Made by a program: the position numbers and the translations under genes. This document shows positions 8,100 through 19,694 of a stretch of 64,000 bases of DNA, one piece after another (positions within the stretch are counted from its first letter, which is position 1; each line of letters begins with the position of its first letter). The notes beneath the pieces were generated by a model. It was not told the origin of the DNA, made no database searches, and was given only the letters and a program-made list of their open reading frames with translations. Origin of the DNA: Pseudomonas putida (GTDB taxonomy: Bacteria > Pseudomonadota > Gammaproteobacteria > Pseudomonadales > Pseudomonadaceae); NCBI RefSeq assembly GCF_002906855.1, contig NZ_MINI01000048.1:124001-188000 (forward strand). The letters run 5' to 3'.

Positions 8100-8957
8100 T
8101 CAACGGCGTGGCAGGAACTGGAGCGGATCGACGGGTTTACCTTGGCGGCGAATCTCGAAATGCAGCTTCACCCGATCTGTGCCCGTAGACCCCATTTCAG
8201 CAATCGACTGCCCTGCCTTGACCTGCTGCCCCTCCCGAACCAACAGCCTGCGGTTGTGACCGTAGGCACTGACGTAGGTGTCGCTGTGCTTGATGATGAT
8301 CAGTTCGCCGTAGCCCCGCAAGCCACTCCCGGCGTAGACCACCGCACCATCAGACGCAGCAAAAACAGGCTGTCCCAAATCACCGGCGATATCAATGCCT
8401 TTATTCAAACTACCGTTTGAAGCAAATTTTCCAATGAGCACGCCATTGGCCGGCCACGTCCAGTTCCCCACCGCACGCTCTGCGGCGGGCACCGTGGTAA
8501 CCGCCGGGGCAGGCGTGGCGGGCGTTGTTGGCGTCGTTTTTCCGCCGTTTTCAGCGGGGGTGATAGGTGTTCCGGCAGGGCGACGAATGACCGTTGTCCG
8601 GCTCGATGAGGACGGGCTGGAGACCACGGTACTGCTGCCGGTGGAGCCACTGCTGAAACGGATGGCCTGGCCCGGGCGGATGGTGTACGGGGCGGCAATG
8701 CCGTTGCGCGCTGCCAGCTCCTTGTAGTCCCAACCATAGCGGAATGCGATGGAGAACAGCGTATCGCCAGGCTTGACGACGTACTGCCCCGAAGTCACTG
8801 CCGGGCGCTTGGGCGCAGTAGTGTTTCGATCGACCACGCGCGCACCGCTGGAGCTCGTGCTGGAGCAACCTGTCAGCAAGGTGCCCATGGCCAGTGCAAT
8901 CAGCAGAAGCTTGAAAGCCGACCGATCCTTGCGCTGCCGAATGACTGTGTGCCCCAC
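8100..8957 (-). CDS. nlpD: Murein hydrolase activator lipoprotein NlpD
   Basis: A 285-residue outer-membrane lipoprotein that activates the AmiC amidase during daughter-cell separation. The signal peptide ends at the lipobox LLTGC. A LysM domain (GQYVVKPGDTLFSIAFRYGW) follows, then a Ser/Thr/Pro-rich linker and a C-terminal LytM/M23 domain (GIDIAGDLGQPVFAASDG, YGHNRRLLV). The M23 zinc ligands are incomplete, as usual in NlpD. I chose the GTG start (GTG GGG CAC) because AGGGGAG lies just upstream; ATG codons farther upstream lack a binding site. The coding region also holds the rpoS promoter. Confidence 0.93.
   Translation of the reverse strand: MGHTVIRQRKDRSAFKLLLIALAMGTLLTGCSSTSSSGARVVDRNTTAPKRPAVTSGQYVVKPGDTLFSIAFRYGWDYKELAARNGIAAPYTIRPGQAIRFSSGSTGSSTVVSSPSSSSRTTVIRRPAGTPITPAENGGKTTPTTPATPAPAVTTVPAAERAVGNWTWPANGVLIGKFASNGSLNKGIDIAGDLGQPVFAASDGAVVYAGSGLRGYGELIIIKHSDTYVSAYGHNRRLLVREGQQVKAGQSIAEMGSTGTDRVKLHFEIRRQGKPVDPLQFLPRR
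8406..8419 (-). promoter_or_regulatory. Candidate PsrA box for the rpoS promoter, inside nlpD
   Basis: CAAAC-tacc-GTTTG matches the PsrA consensus (G/C)AAAC-N2-4-GTTT(G/C). It lies 416 bases upstream of the rpoS start within the nlpD coding sequence. This corresponds to the place where PsrA activates the main rpoS promoter in P. aeruginosa and P. putida. Confidence 0.65.
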
Positions 8958-9117
8958 CCGCGCTCCCCTCATGGTGCCGAAAATCAATAAGACGATAAGA
9001 AATGCAATATTGTTGCAATTATAACCAAGCCAAGCGGCAATGGCAGGGCCCAGGTCCCGCCAGATAGACAGGGCCGCGCCGCAAGAATTCGTTGCTGCTG
9101 TAAATATTCCTGGCGGC

Positions 9118-9798
9118 TCAGGCCAGCGGACCGTTGAGCAGCGGCACGAAACGCACCGCGCCCAGTACGCGACGGGAGAAGCCGTCCTCTTCGCGCACGA
9201 TCAGCATCAGCTGCTGCACCTCGCCGGCCGGGCCTACCGGAATCACCATGCGCCCCCCCGGCGCCAGTTGGTCGAGCAGCGCCTGCGGCACTTCCGGTGC
9301 CACTGCGGTGACGATGATGCCATTGTAGGGCGCCAGCGCCTGCCAGCCATCACAGCCATCGCCCCAGCGAAATACCACGTTGCGCAGGTTGAGCTCGACC
9401 AGGCGCTCCTTGGCCCGATCCTGCAGCACCTTGATCCGCTCCACCGAGAACACCCGCTCGACCAGCTGGGCCAGGATGGCGGTCTGGTAGCCTGAGCCGG
9501 TGCCGATCTCCAGTACCTTGTCCAACGGCCCCGCCTCCAGCAGCAGCTCACTCATGTGCGCCACCATGAACGGTTGGGAGATGGTCTGGTTGTGCCCGAT
9601 CGGCAGCGCCGTATCTTCGTAGGCCCGGTGCGCCAGCGCCTCATCGACGAACAGGTGGCGCGGGGTACGGCGAATCACGTCAAGCACCTTGGTGTTCGAC
9701 ACGCCTTCCTCGCAGAGGCGCTGGATCAGCCGCTCGCGCGTTCGCTGCGAGGTCATGCCGATACCGCCACGGCGCTGCAGATCATCCTGTTCACGCAT
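9118..9798 (-). CDS. pcm: Protein-L-isoaspartate O-methyltransferase
   Basis: A SAM-dependent enzyme that methylates L-isoaspartyl residues so that damaged proteins can be repaired. The 226-residue form starts at the ATG overlapping the surE stop (TGATG); an internal start at MTSQRT would give 212 residues, nearer the family length. The SAM motif VLEIGTGSGYQT lies at about 95-106, the family motif ALPIGHNQTISQP at about 64-76, and the C-terminus has GGRMVIPVG. Translationally coupled to surE. Confidence 0.95.
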   Translation of the reverse strand: MREQDDLQRRGGIGMTSQRTRERLIQRLCEEGVSNTKVLDVIRRTPRHLFVDEALAHRAYEDTALPIGHNQTISQPFMVAHMSELLLEAGPLDKVLEIGTGSGYQTAILAQLVERVFSVERIKVLQDRAKERLVELNLRNVVFRWGDGCDGWQALAPYNGIIVTAVAPEVPQALLDQLAPGGRMVIPVGPAGEVQQLMLIVREEDGFSRRVLGAVRFVPLLNGPLA

Positions 9799-10547
9799 CA
9801 GAGCAGGCCCTCCAGCCAGCCGTCGAGCTGTTCGAAGGCATCGTTGAACGTACGGTCCAGCTGCAACGGGGTAATCGATACGTAGCCTTGCATGACGGCA
9901 TGGAAATCGGTCCCCGGCCCGCCATCCTCGGCATCGCCGGCCACGGCGATCCAGTAGCCTTCCTTGCCACGCGGGTTGACTACCTTGGTCGGCGCCGCCG
10001 CCCGCGCCCGATGACCGAGGCGGGTCAGCTGGATGCCCCGGATGTGCTCCAGCGGCAGATTGGGGATGTTGACGTTGAGCACGGTGCGCGGCGGCAGTTG
10101 CAGGCGCGGCAGTGCCTCGACCAGGCGCCGGGCGATGTGGGCGGCTGTCGGCAGGTTGTCGGGCAGGCGCGACAACAGCGAGAACGCAAGCGAGGTGCCG
10201 CCCAGGAAGCGGCCCTCCAGTGCGGCGGCCACCGTGCCGGAATAGATCACGTCATCGCCCAGGTTGGCCCCTAGGTTGATGCCCGAAACCACCAGGTCGA
10301 CCGGTTCCGGCAACAGTCCATTGAGCCCCAGGTGCACGCAGTCGGTCGGCGTGCCGTTGAGGCTGATGAAGCCGTTGGCCAGGGTCTGCGGGTGCAGCGG
10401 CCGGTCCAGCGTCAGCGAACTGCCGGCGCCGCTCTTGTCTTGATCCGGGGCGATCACCACGCACTCGGCATAATCCGCCAGCGCACCGTGAAGCGCGGCG
10501 AGGCCAGGTGCCGTAACACCGTCGTCATTCGAAATCAGAATACGCAT
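9798..10547 (-). CDS. surE: 5'/3'-nucleotidase SurE
   Basis: A 249-residue metal-dependent phosphatase acting on nucleoside monophosphates and short polyphosphate, linked to stationary-phase survival. The start MRILISNDDG gives the metal ligands Asp8-Asp9; the SxL motif is in GSSLTLDRPL and the fold motif VSGINLGANLGDDVIYSGT is intact. Overlaps truD by 13 bases and pcm by one. Confidence 0.96.
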   Translation of the reverse strand: MRILISNDDGVTAPGLAALHGALADYAECVVIAPDQDKSGAGSSLTLDRPLHPQTLANGFISLNGTPTDCVHLGLNGLLPEPVDLVVSGINLGANLGDDVIYSGTVAAALEGRFLGGTSLAFSLLSRLPDNLPTAAHIARRLVEALPRLQLPPRTVLNVNIPNLPLEHIRGIQLTRLGHRARAAAPTKVVNPRGKEGYWIAVAGDAEDGGPGTDFHAVMQGYVSITPLQLDRTFNDAFEQLDGWLEGLL

Positions 10548-11593
10548 GGGCTGTCCGTCTGCCCTGCCGGCACCAGATCGACGAGTTCGCGCACCACCAC
10601 GGTGGCGAAGCATCCGGCCGGAAGGACGAATTCCAGTTGCAGGATATCAGGCTCAGGATAATGCCACGTCAAGCCGCCAATAGGGAGCCGCAGGATGCGC
10701 CGTTCGTGACTCATGCCCGCATACGCGAGCCATTGGCAAAGTGCCAAGTGCTGCTCGCCGATCGCGGTCTCCAACTCGGAGGTCGCGCCAGCTGCGGGCG
10801 AAGGGCCTTCTCCCCACATCGGGCCGGTGGGATGCAAATCCAGAATTCCCAGGCGAGGATCAGAACATTCCTGCTCGCCCGCTGGAAAGAAACTACGGCT
10901 GTCAGTGAACGCCAACAAATCCCCGACCTGGGCGCGCTGCCAGCTGCCATCGGCGACACGCGCCGCCAGCACCTGGTTGAACACGTAGCTGCGCGCCGCC
11001 GAAAGCAAGCGCGAACGCACGTTGCGCTGCTCCGGCAGGGCCTTGCGCGATGCCCAGTCCTGGGCATCGTGGACGTTGCCACCGCCGTGCCCGAAACGCT
11101 GGCTGCCGAAGTAGTTCGGCACGCCCTGTTGCTTGAGCTGTTCCAGGCGGGAATCGAGGGCCTGGCGGTCAGCTGCCAGGGCGGTCAGGCGCAGGGTGAA
11201 GCCATTTGCCGAATGGGCACCACGCTGCAGTTTGCGCTGGTGGCGCACCTGCTTGAGCACGCGCAGGGTTTCGTCTTCAGCACGCGACAGGTCAGGGTCG
11301 GCCTTTCCCGGCAGGTGCAGGCTGAACCACTGGCGGGTCAGGGCCTGGCGATCTTTGAGGCCGGCATAGCTGATGGCACGCGCCGGTACGCCGGCGGCTC
11401 GGGCCAGGCGACGAGCGGCTTCTTCGGTGTTGAGGTCGCGCTTCTCGACCCACAGCCACAGGTGCTCGCCCTGGCCGGACAGTGGAATGTCCAGCACCTC
11501 GTCGACCTGAAAGTCTTCCGCCACGGCCTTGAGCACAGCGCTGCCCAACGATTCGCCCGACGCGCGCGGGCCCAGCAGGTCCAGTTCGGTCAT
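10535..11593 (-). CDS. truD: tRNA pseudouridine(13) synthase TruD
   Basis: A 352-residue synthase modifying U13 of tRNA-Glu. The catalytic Asp81 is in YAGLKDRQALTRQWFS, followed later by the family motif VPNYFGSQRFG. Start ATG overlaps the ispF stop by four bases, so ispF-truD-surE-pcm are translated as a chain. Confidence 0.96.
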   Translation of the reverse strand: MTELDLLGPRASGESLGSAVLKAVAEDFQVDEVLDIPLSGQGEHLWLWVEKRDLNTEEAARRLARAAGVPARAISYAGLKDRQALTRQWFSLHLPGKADPDLSRAEDETLRVLKQVRHQRKLQRGAHSANGFTLRLTALAADRQALDSRLEQLKQQGVPNYFGSQRFGHGGGNVHDAQDWASRKALPEQRNVRSRLLSAARSYVFNQVLAARVADGSWQRAQVGDLLAFTDSRSFFPAGEQECSDPRLGILDLHPTGPMWGEGPSPAAGATSELETAIGEQHLALCQWLAYAGMSHERRILRLPIGGLTWHYPEPDILQLEFVLPAGCFATVVVRELVDLVPAGQTDSPCVF

Positions 11594-12063
11594 GCTGGCA
11601 GCAACAGGGCAACCGAATGCACGGCAATGCCCTCCTCGCGACCGCAGAAGCCCAGTTTCTCGGTGGTGGTGGCCTTGACGTTGACCTGGTCGAGTTCGAC
11701 CTGCAGGTCTTCGGCGATCAACTGGCGCATGGTTTCGATATGTGGGGCCATTTTCGGTGCCTGGGCGACAATGGTGGCGTCTACGTTGCCAACTTTCCAG
11801 CCCTTGGCCTTGACGATAGCGACCACATGACGCAGCAGTACGCGGCTGTCGGCGCCCTTGAACTGCGGGTCGGTGTCAGGGAAGTGCTTGCCGATGTCGC
11901 CCAGTGCTGCGGCGCCGAGCAAGGCATCGCTCAGGGCGTGCAGCAGCACGTCACCGTCGGAATGGGCCAGGAGGCCGTATTTGTGGGGGATACGCACCCC
12001 ACCCAGGGTAATGAAATCACCGTCGCAGAAACGGTGCACATCGTAGCCGTGGCCAATACGCAT
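11590..12063 (-). CDS. ispF: 2-C-methyl-D-erythritol 2,4-cyclodiphosphate synthase
   Basis: A 157-residue trimeric enzyme of the MEP isoprenoid pathway. Zinc ligands Asp8 and His10 are in MRIGHGYDVHRF; the motifs AHSDGDVLLHALSDALLGA and DIGKHFPDTDP are complete. First gene of the ispF-truD-surE-pcm-nlpD-rpoS run. Its partner enzyme genes ispD and dxr are elsewhere in this window. Confidence 0.97.
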   Translation of the reverse strand: MRIGHGYDVHRFCDGDFITLGGVRIPHKYGLLAHSDGDVLLHALSDALLGAAALGDIGKHFPDTDPQFKGADSRVLLRHVVAIVKAKGWKVGNVDATIVAQAPKMAPHIETMRQLIAEDLQVELDQVNVKATTTEKLGFCGREEGIAVHSVALLLPA

Positions 12064-12064
12064 A

Positions 12065-12092
12065 GAAAAACGCCCTGATTGAGTCAGGGCGT
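12065..12092 (-). terminator. Terminator between fghA and ispF
   Basis: ACGCCCTGA-ctcaa-TCAGGGCGT followed by TTTT on the minus strand. It ends the adhC-fghA transcript only a few bases before the ispF ATG, so ispF must have its own promoter inside this short gap or depend on readthrough. Confidence 0.85.
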
Positions 12093-12139
12093 GATTCTAC
12101 CTGCTTTGCAGGAGGTTGGGCGGCTTTTGGACCAGGCTG

Positions 12140-12994
12140 TTACAGCCGTCCCAGTGCCATCGCGTGATGGCGCAGGTGCTCATCGATGAAGCTGGCGATG
12201 AAGTAGTAGCTGTGGTCATAGCCAGGCTGCAGGCGCAGGGTCAGCGCATGCCCCCCTTTGCGTGCGGCCTGCTCCAGCGCTTCAGGCTTGAGCTGCTTCT
12301 CGAGGAAGTCATCCCGGTCACCCTGGTCCACCAGCAACGGCGGGCACTCGCCTGCAGGCGTTTCCGCCAGCAGCACACTGGCATCCCAATCACGCCAGCG
12401 CGCACGGTCTTCACCCAGGTAGCGGCTGAAGGCCTTCTCGCCCCAAGGGCAATCCATCGGGTTGCTGATCGGCGAGAACGCCGACACGGAGCGATAGCGC
12501 CCCGGGTTGCGCAAGGCGCACACCAGCGCGCCATGGCCCCCCATGGAGTGGCCGCTGATGCTGCGCTGGTCGGAGGCCGGGAAGTGCGCCTCGATGAGTG
12601 CCGGCAGCTCCCGCACCACATAATCGTGCATGCGGTAATGCTGCGCCCAGGGCTGCTGGGTGGCGTTGAGGTAGAACCCGGCGCCGAGGCCGAAGTCCCA
12701 GGCGCCGTCAGGGTCGCCCGGTACCTGTTCGCCCCGCGGGCTGGTGTCGGGGGCGACGATGATCAGCCCGAGCTCGGCGGCCAGGCGCTGGGCGCCGGCC
12801 TTCTGCATGAAGTTCTCATCGGTGCAGGTGAGGCCGCTGAGCCAATACAGCACCGGCAGTTTTTCACCCTGCTCGGCCTGCGGTGGCAAGTAGACAGCGA
12901 ACACCATGTCGCAGCCCAGCACCTTGGAGTGATGCCGGTAACGCTTGTGCCAGCCGCCGAAGCTCTTCTGGCAGGAGATGTTATCCAGGCTCAT
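12140..12994 (-). CDS. fghA: S-formylglutathione hydrolase
   Basis: A 284-residue alpha/beta hydrolase releasing formate and glutathione in formaldehyde detoxification. Nucleophile Ser150 is in GHSMGGHGAL; the Asp and His are in LVDQGDRDDF and GYDHSYYF, as in the esterase D family. It follows adhC by eight bases, the classic pairing of the two pathway steps. Confidence 0.96.
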   Translation of the reverse strand: MSLDNISCQKSFGGWHKRYRHHSKVLGCDMVFAVYLPPQAEQGEKLPVLYWLSGLTCTDENFMQKAGAQRLAAELGLIIVAPDTSPRGEQVPGDPDGAWDFGLGAGFYLNATQQPWAQHYRMHDYVVRELPALIEAHFPASDQRSISGHSMGGHGALVCALRNPGRYRSVSAFSPISNPMDCPWGEKAFSRYLGEDRARWRDWDASVLLAETPAGECPPLLVDQGDRDDFLEKQLKPEALEQAARKGGHALTLRLQPGYDHSYYFIASFIDEHLRHHAMALGRL

Positions 12995-13002
12995 GGCTGA
13001 CC

Positions 13003-14115
13003 TCAGAAGTGGATCACGCTACGGATGCTCTTGCCTTCGTGCATCAGGTCGAAGGCCTTGTTGATGTCTTCCAGGCCCATGGTGTGGGTGATGAAGGTAT
13101 CCAGCGGGATCTCGCCCTTCTCGGCCATGTCCACGTAGCTTGGCAGCTCGCTGCGGCCGCGTACGCCACCGAATGCCGAACCACGCCAGACGCGGCCGGT
13201 CACCAGCTGGAATGGACGGGTGGCGATTTCCTGGCCGGCACCGGCGACACCGATGATCACCGATTCGCCCCAGCCCTTGTGGCAGCATTCCAGGGCCGCG
13301 CGCATCAGTTGCACGTTGCCGATGCACTCGAACGAGAAGTCCACGCCACCGTCAGTGAGGTCGACGATCACTTCCTGGATCGGGCGGTCGTAGTCTTTCG
13401 GGTTGATGCAGTCGGTGGCACCCAGCTGGCGGGCGATCTCGAACTTGGCCGGGTTGATGTCGATGGCAATGATGCGCGAGGCCTTGGCCTTGACCGCACC
13501 GATCACGGCCGACAGGCCGATGCCGCCGAGGCCGAAGATGGCCACGGTGTCACCTGGCTTGACCTTGGCGGTGTTGAGCACCGCGCCAATGCCGGTGGTG
13601 ACGCCGCAACCGAGCAGGCAGACCTTCTCCAGCGGTGCTTCCTTCTGGATCTTGGCCACGGAGATTTCCGGCAGCACGGTGTACTCGGAGAAGGTCGAGG
13701 TGCCCATGTAGTGGAACAGCTGCTGGCCCTTGTACGAGAAGCGCGTGGTGCCGTCCGGCATCAGGCCCTTGCCCTGGGTGGCACGGATGGCCTGGCATAG
13801 GTTGGTCTTGCCCGAGAGGCAGAACTTGCACTTGCCGCATTCCGGGGTGTACAGCGGGATCACGTGATCGCCCACCGCCACCGAGGTCACGCCCTCGCCG
13901 ATCGCTTCGACGATCGCGCCGCCTTCATGGCCGAGGATCGACGGGAAGATGCCTTCCGGGTCGGCACCGGACAGGGTATAGGCGTCGGTGTGGCAGACAC
14001 CGCTGGCGACCACGCGCAGCAGCACTTCGCCGGCCTTGGGCATGGCCACGTCGACTTCGACGATTTCCAGGGGTTTCTTGGCCTCGAAGGCAACGGCAGC
14101 ACGGGACTTGATCAT
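13003..14115 (-). CDS. adhC: S-(hydroxymethyl)glutathione dehydrogenase / class III alcohol dehydrogenase
   Basis: A 370-residue zinc enzyme oxidising S-hydroxymethylglutathione to S-formylglutathione, also active as a GSNO reductase. Catalytic zinc ligands are in GVCHTDAYTLSG and GHEGG; the structural-zinc cysteines are in PECGKCKFCLSGKTNLC; the NAD-binding motif is FGLGGIGLSAV. The ATG was chosen with GGAGA seven bases upstream; an adjoining GTG would add one residue. Also called frmA. The LysR gene is divergent across 108 bases and could control it. Confidence 0.96.
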   Translation of the reverse strand: MIKSRAAVAFEAKKPLEIVEVDVAMPKAGEVLLRVVASGVCHTDAYTLSGADPEGIFPSILGHEGGAIVEAIGEGVTSVAVGDHVIPLYTPECGKCKFCLSGKTNLCQAIRATQGKGLMPDGTTRFSYKGQQLFHYMGTSTFSEYTVLPEISVAKIQKEAPLEKVCLLGCGVTTGIGAVLNTAKVKPGDTVAIFGLGGIGLSAVIGAVKAKASRIIAIDINPAKFEIARQLGATDCINPKDYDRPIQEVIVDLTDGGVDFSFECIGNVQLMRAALECCHKGWGESVIIGVAGAGQEIATRPFQLVTGRVWRGSAFGGVRGRSELPSYVDMAEKGEIPLDTFITHTMGLEDINKAFDLMHEGKSIRSVIHF

Positions 14116-14223
14116 CACAGGGTCTCCAGACAGTGGATCGGTTCAGTCCCGCAGTGTAATCCAAGCGCTTTTGATGAATAATCCAGGCAAAGCCAAAACA
14201 TTATTGCCACACAGGGATAATCC

Positions 14224-15120
14224 ATGAGCAGCCGCTGGGAAGGCATCGACGAATTCGTCGCCGTGGCCGAGTCTGGCCAGTTCACGGCGGCAGCCGAGCG
14301 CCTGGGCGTGTCGTCGTCGCACATCAGCCGACAGATCGCCCGCCTGGAAGAACGCCTGCAGACCCGCTTGCTGTACCGCAGTACCCGCCGGGTGGCCTTG
14401 AGTGAAGCCGGGCAAACCTTTTTGCAGCATTGCCAACGCCTGCAGGACGGCCGCGAGGAAGCGCTACGCGCCATGGGCGACCTGGCCAGCGAACCCAAGG
14501 GCCTGCTGCGCATGACCTGTGCGGTTGCCTATGGCGAACGCTTCATCGTGCCGCTGGTGACACGTTTCATGGCGCTGTATCCGCAACTGCGGGTGGAAGT
14601 GGAACTGAGCAACCGCACCCTGGACTTGCTGCACGAAGGCATGGACCTGGCGATCCGCCTGGGCCGCTTGGCCGACTCGCGGCTGGTGGCCACCCGCCTT
14701 GCGCCGCGGCGGATGTACCTGTGCGCTTCGCCGGCGTACCTGGAGCGCTATGGGCGGCCGCACAGCCTGTCGGAACTGGCCCGGCACAATTGCCTGATCG
14801 GCAGTTCGGACCTTTGGGCTTTGCAGCTGGATGGCCGCGAAATCAGCCAGCGGGTGCAGGGCAACTGGCGCTGCAACAGTGGCCAGGCGGTGCTGGATGC
14901 GGCGCTGCTGGGGATGGGGTTGTGCCAGTTGCCGGACTATTACGTGCTTGAGCACTTGAACAGCGGCGCACTAGTGCCCTTGCTCGAAGGGCATCAGCCA
15001 CCGAATACGGCGGTGTGGGCGCTGTATCCGCAGCAGCGGCATCTGTCGCCGAAGGTCAGGCGGCTGGTGGATTATCTGAAGGAAGGGTTGGCTGGGTTGC
15101 CCGAGTATCGGCACAGCTGA
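14224..15120 (+). CDS. LysR-family transcriptional regulator
   Basis: A 298-residue regulator with an N-terminal winged HTH (about 18-37, GQFTAAAERLGVSSSHISRQ) and a C-terminal substrate-binding domain (from about 90). It is divergent from the adhC-fghA pair, which suggests that it regulates formaldehyde detoxification, although LysR genes also control distant targets. The effector is not evident. Confidence 0.93.
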   Translation: MSSRWEGIDEFVAVAESGQFTAAAERLGVSSSHISRQIARLEERLQTRLLYRSTRRVALSEAGQTFLQHCQRLQDGREEALRAMGDLASEPKGLLRMTCAVAYGERFIVPLVTRFMALYPQLRVEVELSNRTLDLLHEGMDLAIRLGRLADSRLVATRLAPRRMYLCASPAYLERYGRPHSLSELARHNCLIGSSDLWALQLDGREISQRVQGNWRCNSGQAVLDAALLGMGLCQLPDYYVLEHLNSGALVPLLEGHQPPNTAVWALYPQQRHLSPKVRRLVDYLKEGLAGLPEYRHS

Positions 15121-15121
15121 T

Positions 15122-15150
15122 GTGCTGGCTTGCCCCGCGAAGAGGCCGGT
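15122..15150. repeat. REP-like repeat
   Basis: A partial copy of the palindromic repeat (ggcttgccccgcgaagaggccgg) fills most of the 45-base gap between the convergent LysR and ispD genes. Confidence 0.6.
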
Positions 15151-15165
15151 ACAGGTATACGACGA

Positions 15166-15873
15166 TCAGCGCCGCCCAGCCCAGCGCTGTCGCAACCACT
15201 CCAGGTCTTCCGGCCGGGTGACCTTGATGTTGTCGCTACGCCCTTCGATCAGTCGTGGCGACTGACCCGACCATTCAATGGCCGACGCCTCATCGGTCAC
15301 CACCACATCGGAAACCAGGCTCTCGGCCAGGGCCCGATGCAGCGCACCGAGGCGGAACATCTGCGGCGTATAAGCCTGCCAGATGGCGCTGCGGTCGACC
15401 GTTGCGGCCACCCGCCCGTTGGCATCGGCGCGCTTGAGGGTGTCGCGTGCTGGCACCGCCAGCAGCCCGCCTACCGGGTCATCAGCCAGTTCCGAGAGCA
15501 ACTTGTCCAGGTCGCTGCGCGCCAAATTCGGCCGCGCCGCATCGTGCACCAGCACCCAGTCGTTGTCCGACGCCCCTTTGGCATGCAACAGCAGCAAGGC
15601 ATTGAGCACCGAGTCGGCACGTTCGTCACCACCCGGCGCGCGCTGAATGCGCGGGTCGCTGGCGCAACGCAGGCCTGGCCAGTAAGGGTCGTCTTCGGCA
15701 ATGCTGACCACCACGCCCTTTAGCGAGGGGTGGCCAAGAAAACAGTCGAGGCTGTGCTCGAGGATGGTCTGCCCGGCCAGCTCCAGGTATTGCTTGGGGC
15801 GGTCTGCAGCCATGCGGGCGCCGACGCCCGCAGCAGGAATCACGGCCCAGAAGGCCGGTAGTGTTTCAATCAT
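15166..15873 (-). CDS. ispD: 2-C-methyl-D-erythritol 4-phosphate cytidylyltransferase
   Basis: A 235-residue enzyme making CDP-methylerythritol in the MEP pathway. The nucleotidyltransferase signature is IPAAGVGARMAADRPKQYL; VLVHDAARPN and VVTDEASAIEW are the other conserved blocks. Starts within the last four bases of ftsB. Confidence 0.96.
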   Translation of the reverse strand: MIETLPAFWAVIPAAGVGARMAADRPKQYLELAGQTILEHSLDCFLGHPSLKGVVVSIAEDDPYWPGLRCASDPRIQRAPGGDERADSVLNALLLLHAKGASDNDWVLVHDAARPNLARSDLDKLLSELADDPVGGLLAVPARDTLKRADANGRVAATVDRSAIWQAYTPQMFRLGALHRALAESLVSDVVVTDEASAIEWSGQSPRLIEGRSDNIKVTRPEDLEWLRQRWAGRR

Positions 15874-16151
15874 TTTTGCGGCAGCTGGAAGAGGGTTTCG
15901 CCCTCTTTGACCATTCCCAGTTCATGACGAGCCCGTTCTTCGACGGTCTCCATACCTTTCTTCAACTCCAGCACCTCAGCATCGAGCACGCGGTTACGCT
16001 CCAGCAGCCGTTCGTTCTCGGCATGCTGTTCGTCGATCTGCTGCTTGAGCTCGGCCACTTGCGCCAGGCTGCCGTTACCCACCCAAAGGCGGTACTGCAG
16101 GCCACCGAGCAGCAGGAGCAGGACAAGGAACAACCAATAGGGACTGCGCAT
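15870..16151 (-). CDS. ftsB: Cell division protein FtsB
   Basis: A 93-residue bitopic division protein joining FtsL and FtsQ. One membrane helix (about 5-22, YWLFLVLLLLLGG) is followed by a periplasmic coiled coil (about 30-70, QIDEQHAENERLLERNRVLD). The ATG is preferred to a TTG one codon upstream. Position between eno and ispD is conserved. Confidence 0.95.
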   Translation of the reverse strand: MRSPYWLFLVLLLLLGGLQYRLWVGNGSLAQVAELKQQIDEQHAENERLLERNRVLDAEVLELKKGMETVEERARHELGMVKEGETLFQLPQK

Positions 16152-16197
16152 CAAGGTATCCAGGTTAAAGACCGCCGCACACGGGCGTCATATAGCA

Positions 16198-16223
16198 CGA
16201 AGCCTGGCCGAGGCCAGGCTTCG
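16198..16223. terminator. Hairpin between eno and ftsB
   Basis: CGAAGCCTGGCC-ga-GGCCAGGCTTCG, a perfect twelve-base stem in the gap after eno. No T-run follows, so it may slow rather than end transcription into ftsB. Confidence 0.6.
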
Positions 16224-16307
16224 TCGACAGAAACCCGCATGAAGCGTCAGAAATTTCAGAGCGAAACTTCCGACAGCCTCGGCTGCTGTCTTTTTACCAT
16301 CTCTTGC

Positions 16308-17597
<1,290 letters not shown>

Positions 17598-17694
17598 TGT
17601 TGTAAGCACTCCAGAATTGACGAAAACAACGCAACTTTAGGGAATTCTTGCCTTGCACCAGGCGGGGACGCAGCAGGCAGGCCTGGCAGAAGCG

Positions 17695-17718
17695 ACCCCT
17701 GACCGAACGGTCAGGGGT
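17695..17718. repeat. Perfect 11-base inverted repeat upstream of eno
   Basis: ACCCCTGACCG-aa-CGGTCAGGGGT. It may be a terminator stem without a T-run, or an operator or REP-like palindrome. It lies about 100 bases before the eno start. Confidence 0.6.
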
Positions 17719-17733
17719 AGATCGGGGCGTACT

Positions 17734-17797
17734 TTACCCGAGAAATGAGCCTTGCGCGGCTTTAACCGTCGGAAAACTCATCAAAGACCTGAAAAAA
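17734..17797 (-). pseudogene. kdsA: Possible 3' scrap of kdsA
   Basis: Directly after the pyrG stop, in another frame, an open stretch reads FFRSLMSFPTVKAAQGSFLG and then a stop. SFPTV resembles the C-terminal end of pseudomonad KDO-8-phosphate synthase as I remember it. The remaining about 265 codons of kdsA, usual between pyrG and eno in Pseudomonas, are absent. The match is only about five residues, so this is a suggestion. Confidence 0.35.
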
Positions 17798-19426
<1,629 letters not shown>

Positions 19427-19694
19427 GAAAAACCCTAGAAGTCTGCGTTAAGGCGGCCAGCGCCGCCGGAGAAAGCGAAGGAAGGCCGAAGCCCCCGATC
19501 ACCTGCGTCAATCACAGTGCATCTCGAAAAACTGCCGCGTCTGTACAGACCAGGGTATCCCCGGCATGGAGCTCGCTCGTCATTTCCAGAATCAGCCCAG
19601 CAAAAAACTGCTTGGTAATCGGCAACTGCTGTGTTTCCGAGGAAGCCACAGAAGTTGTATCAAGAAGGGAGGGTAGTCTACCGGAATGTACCCT

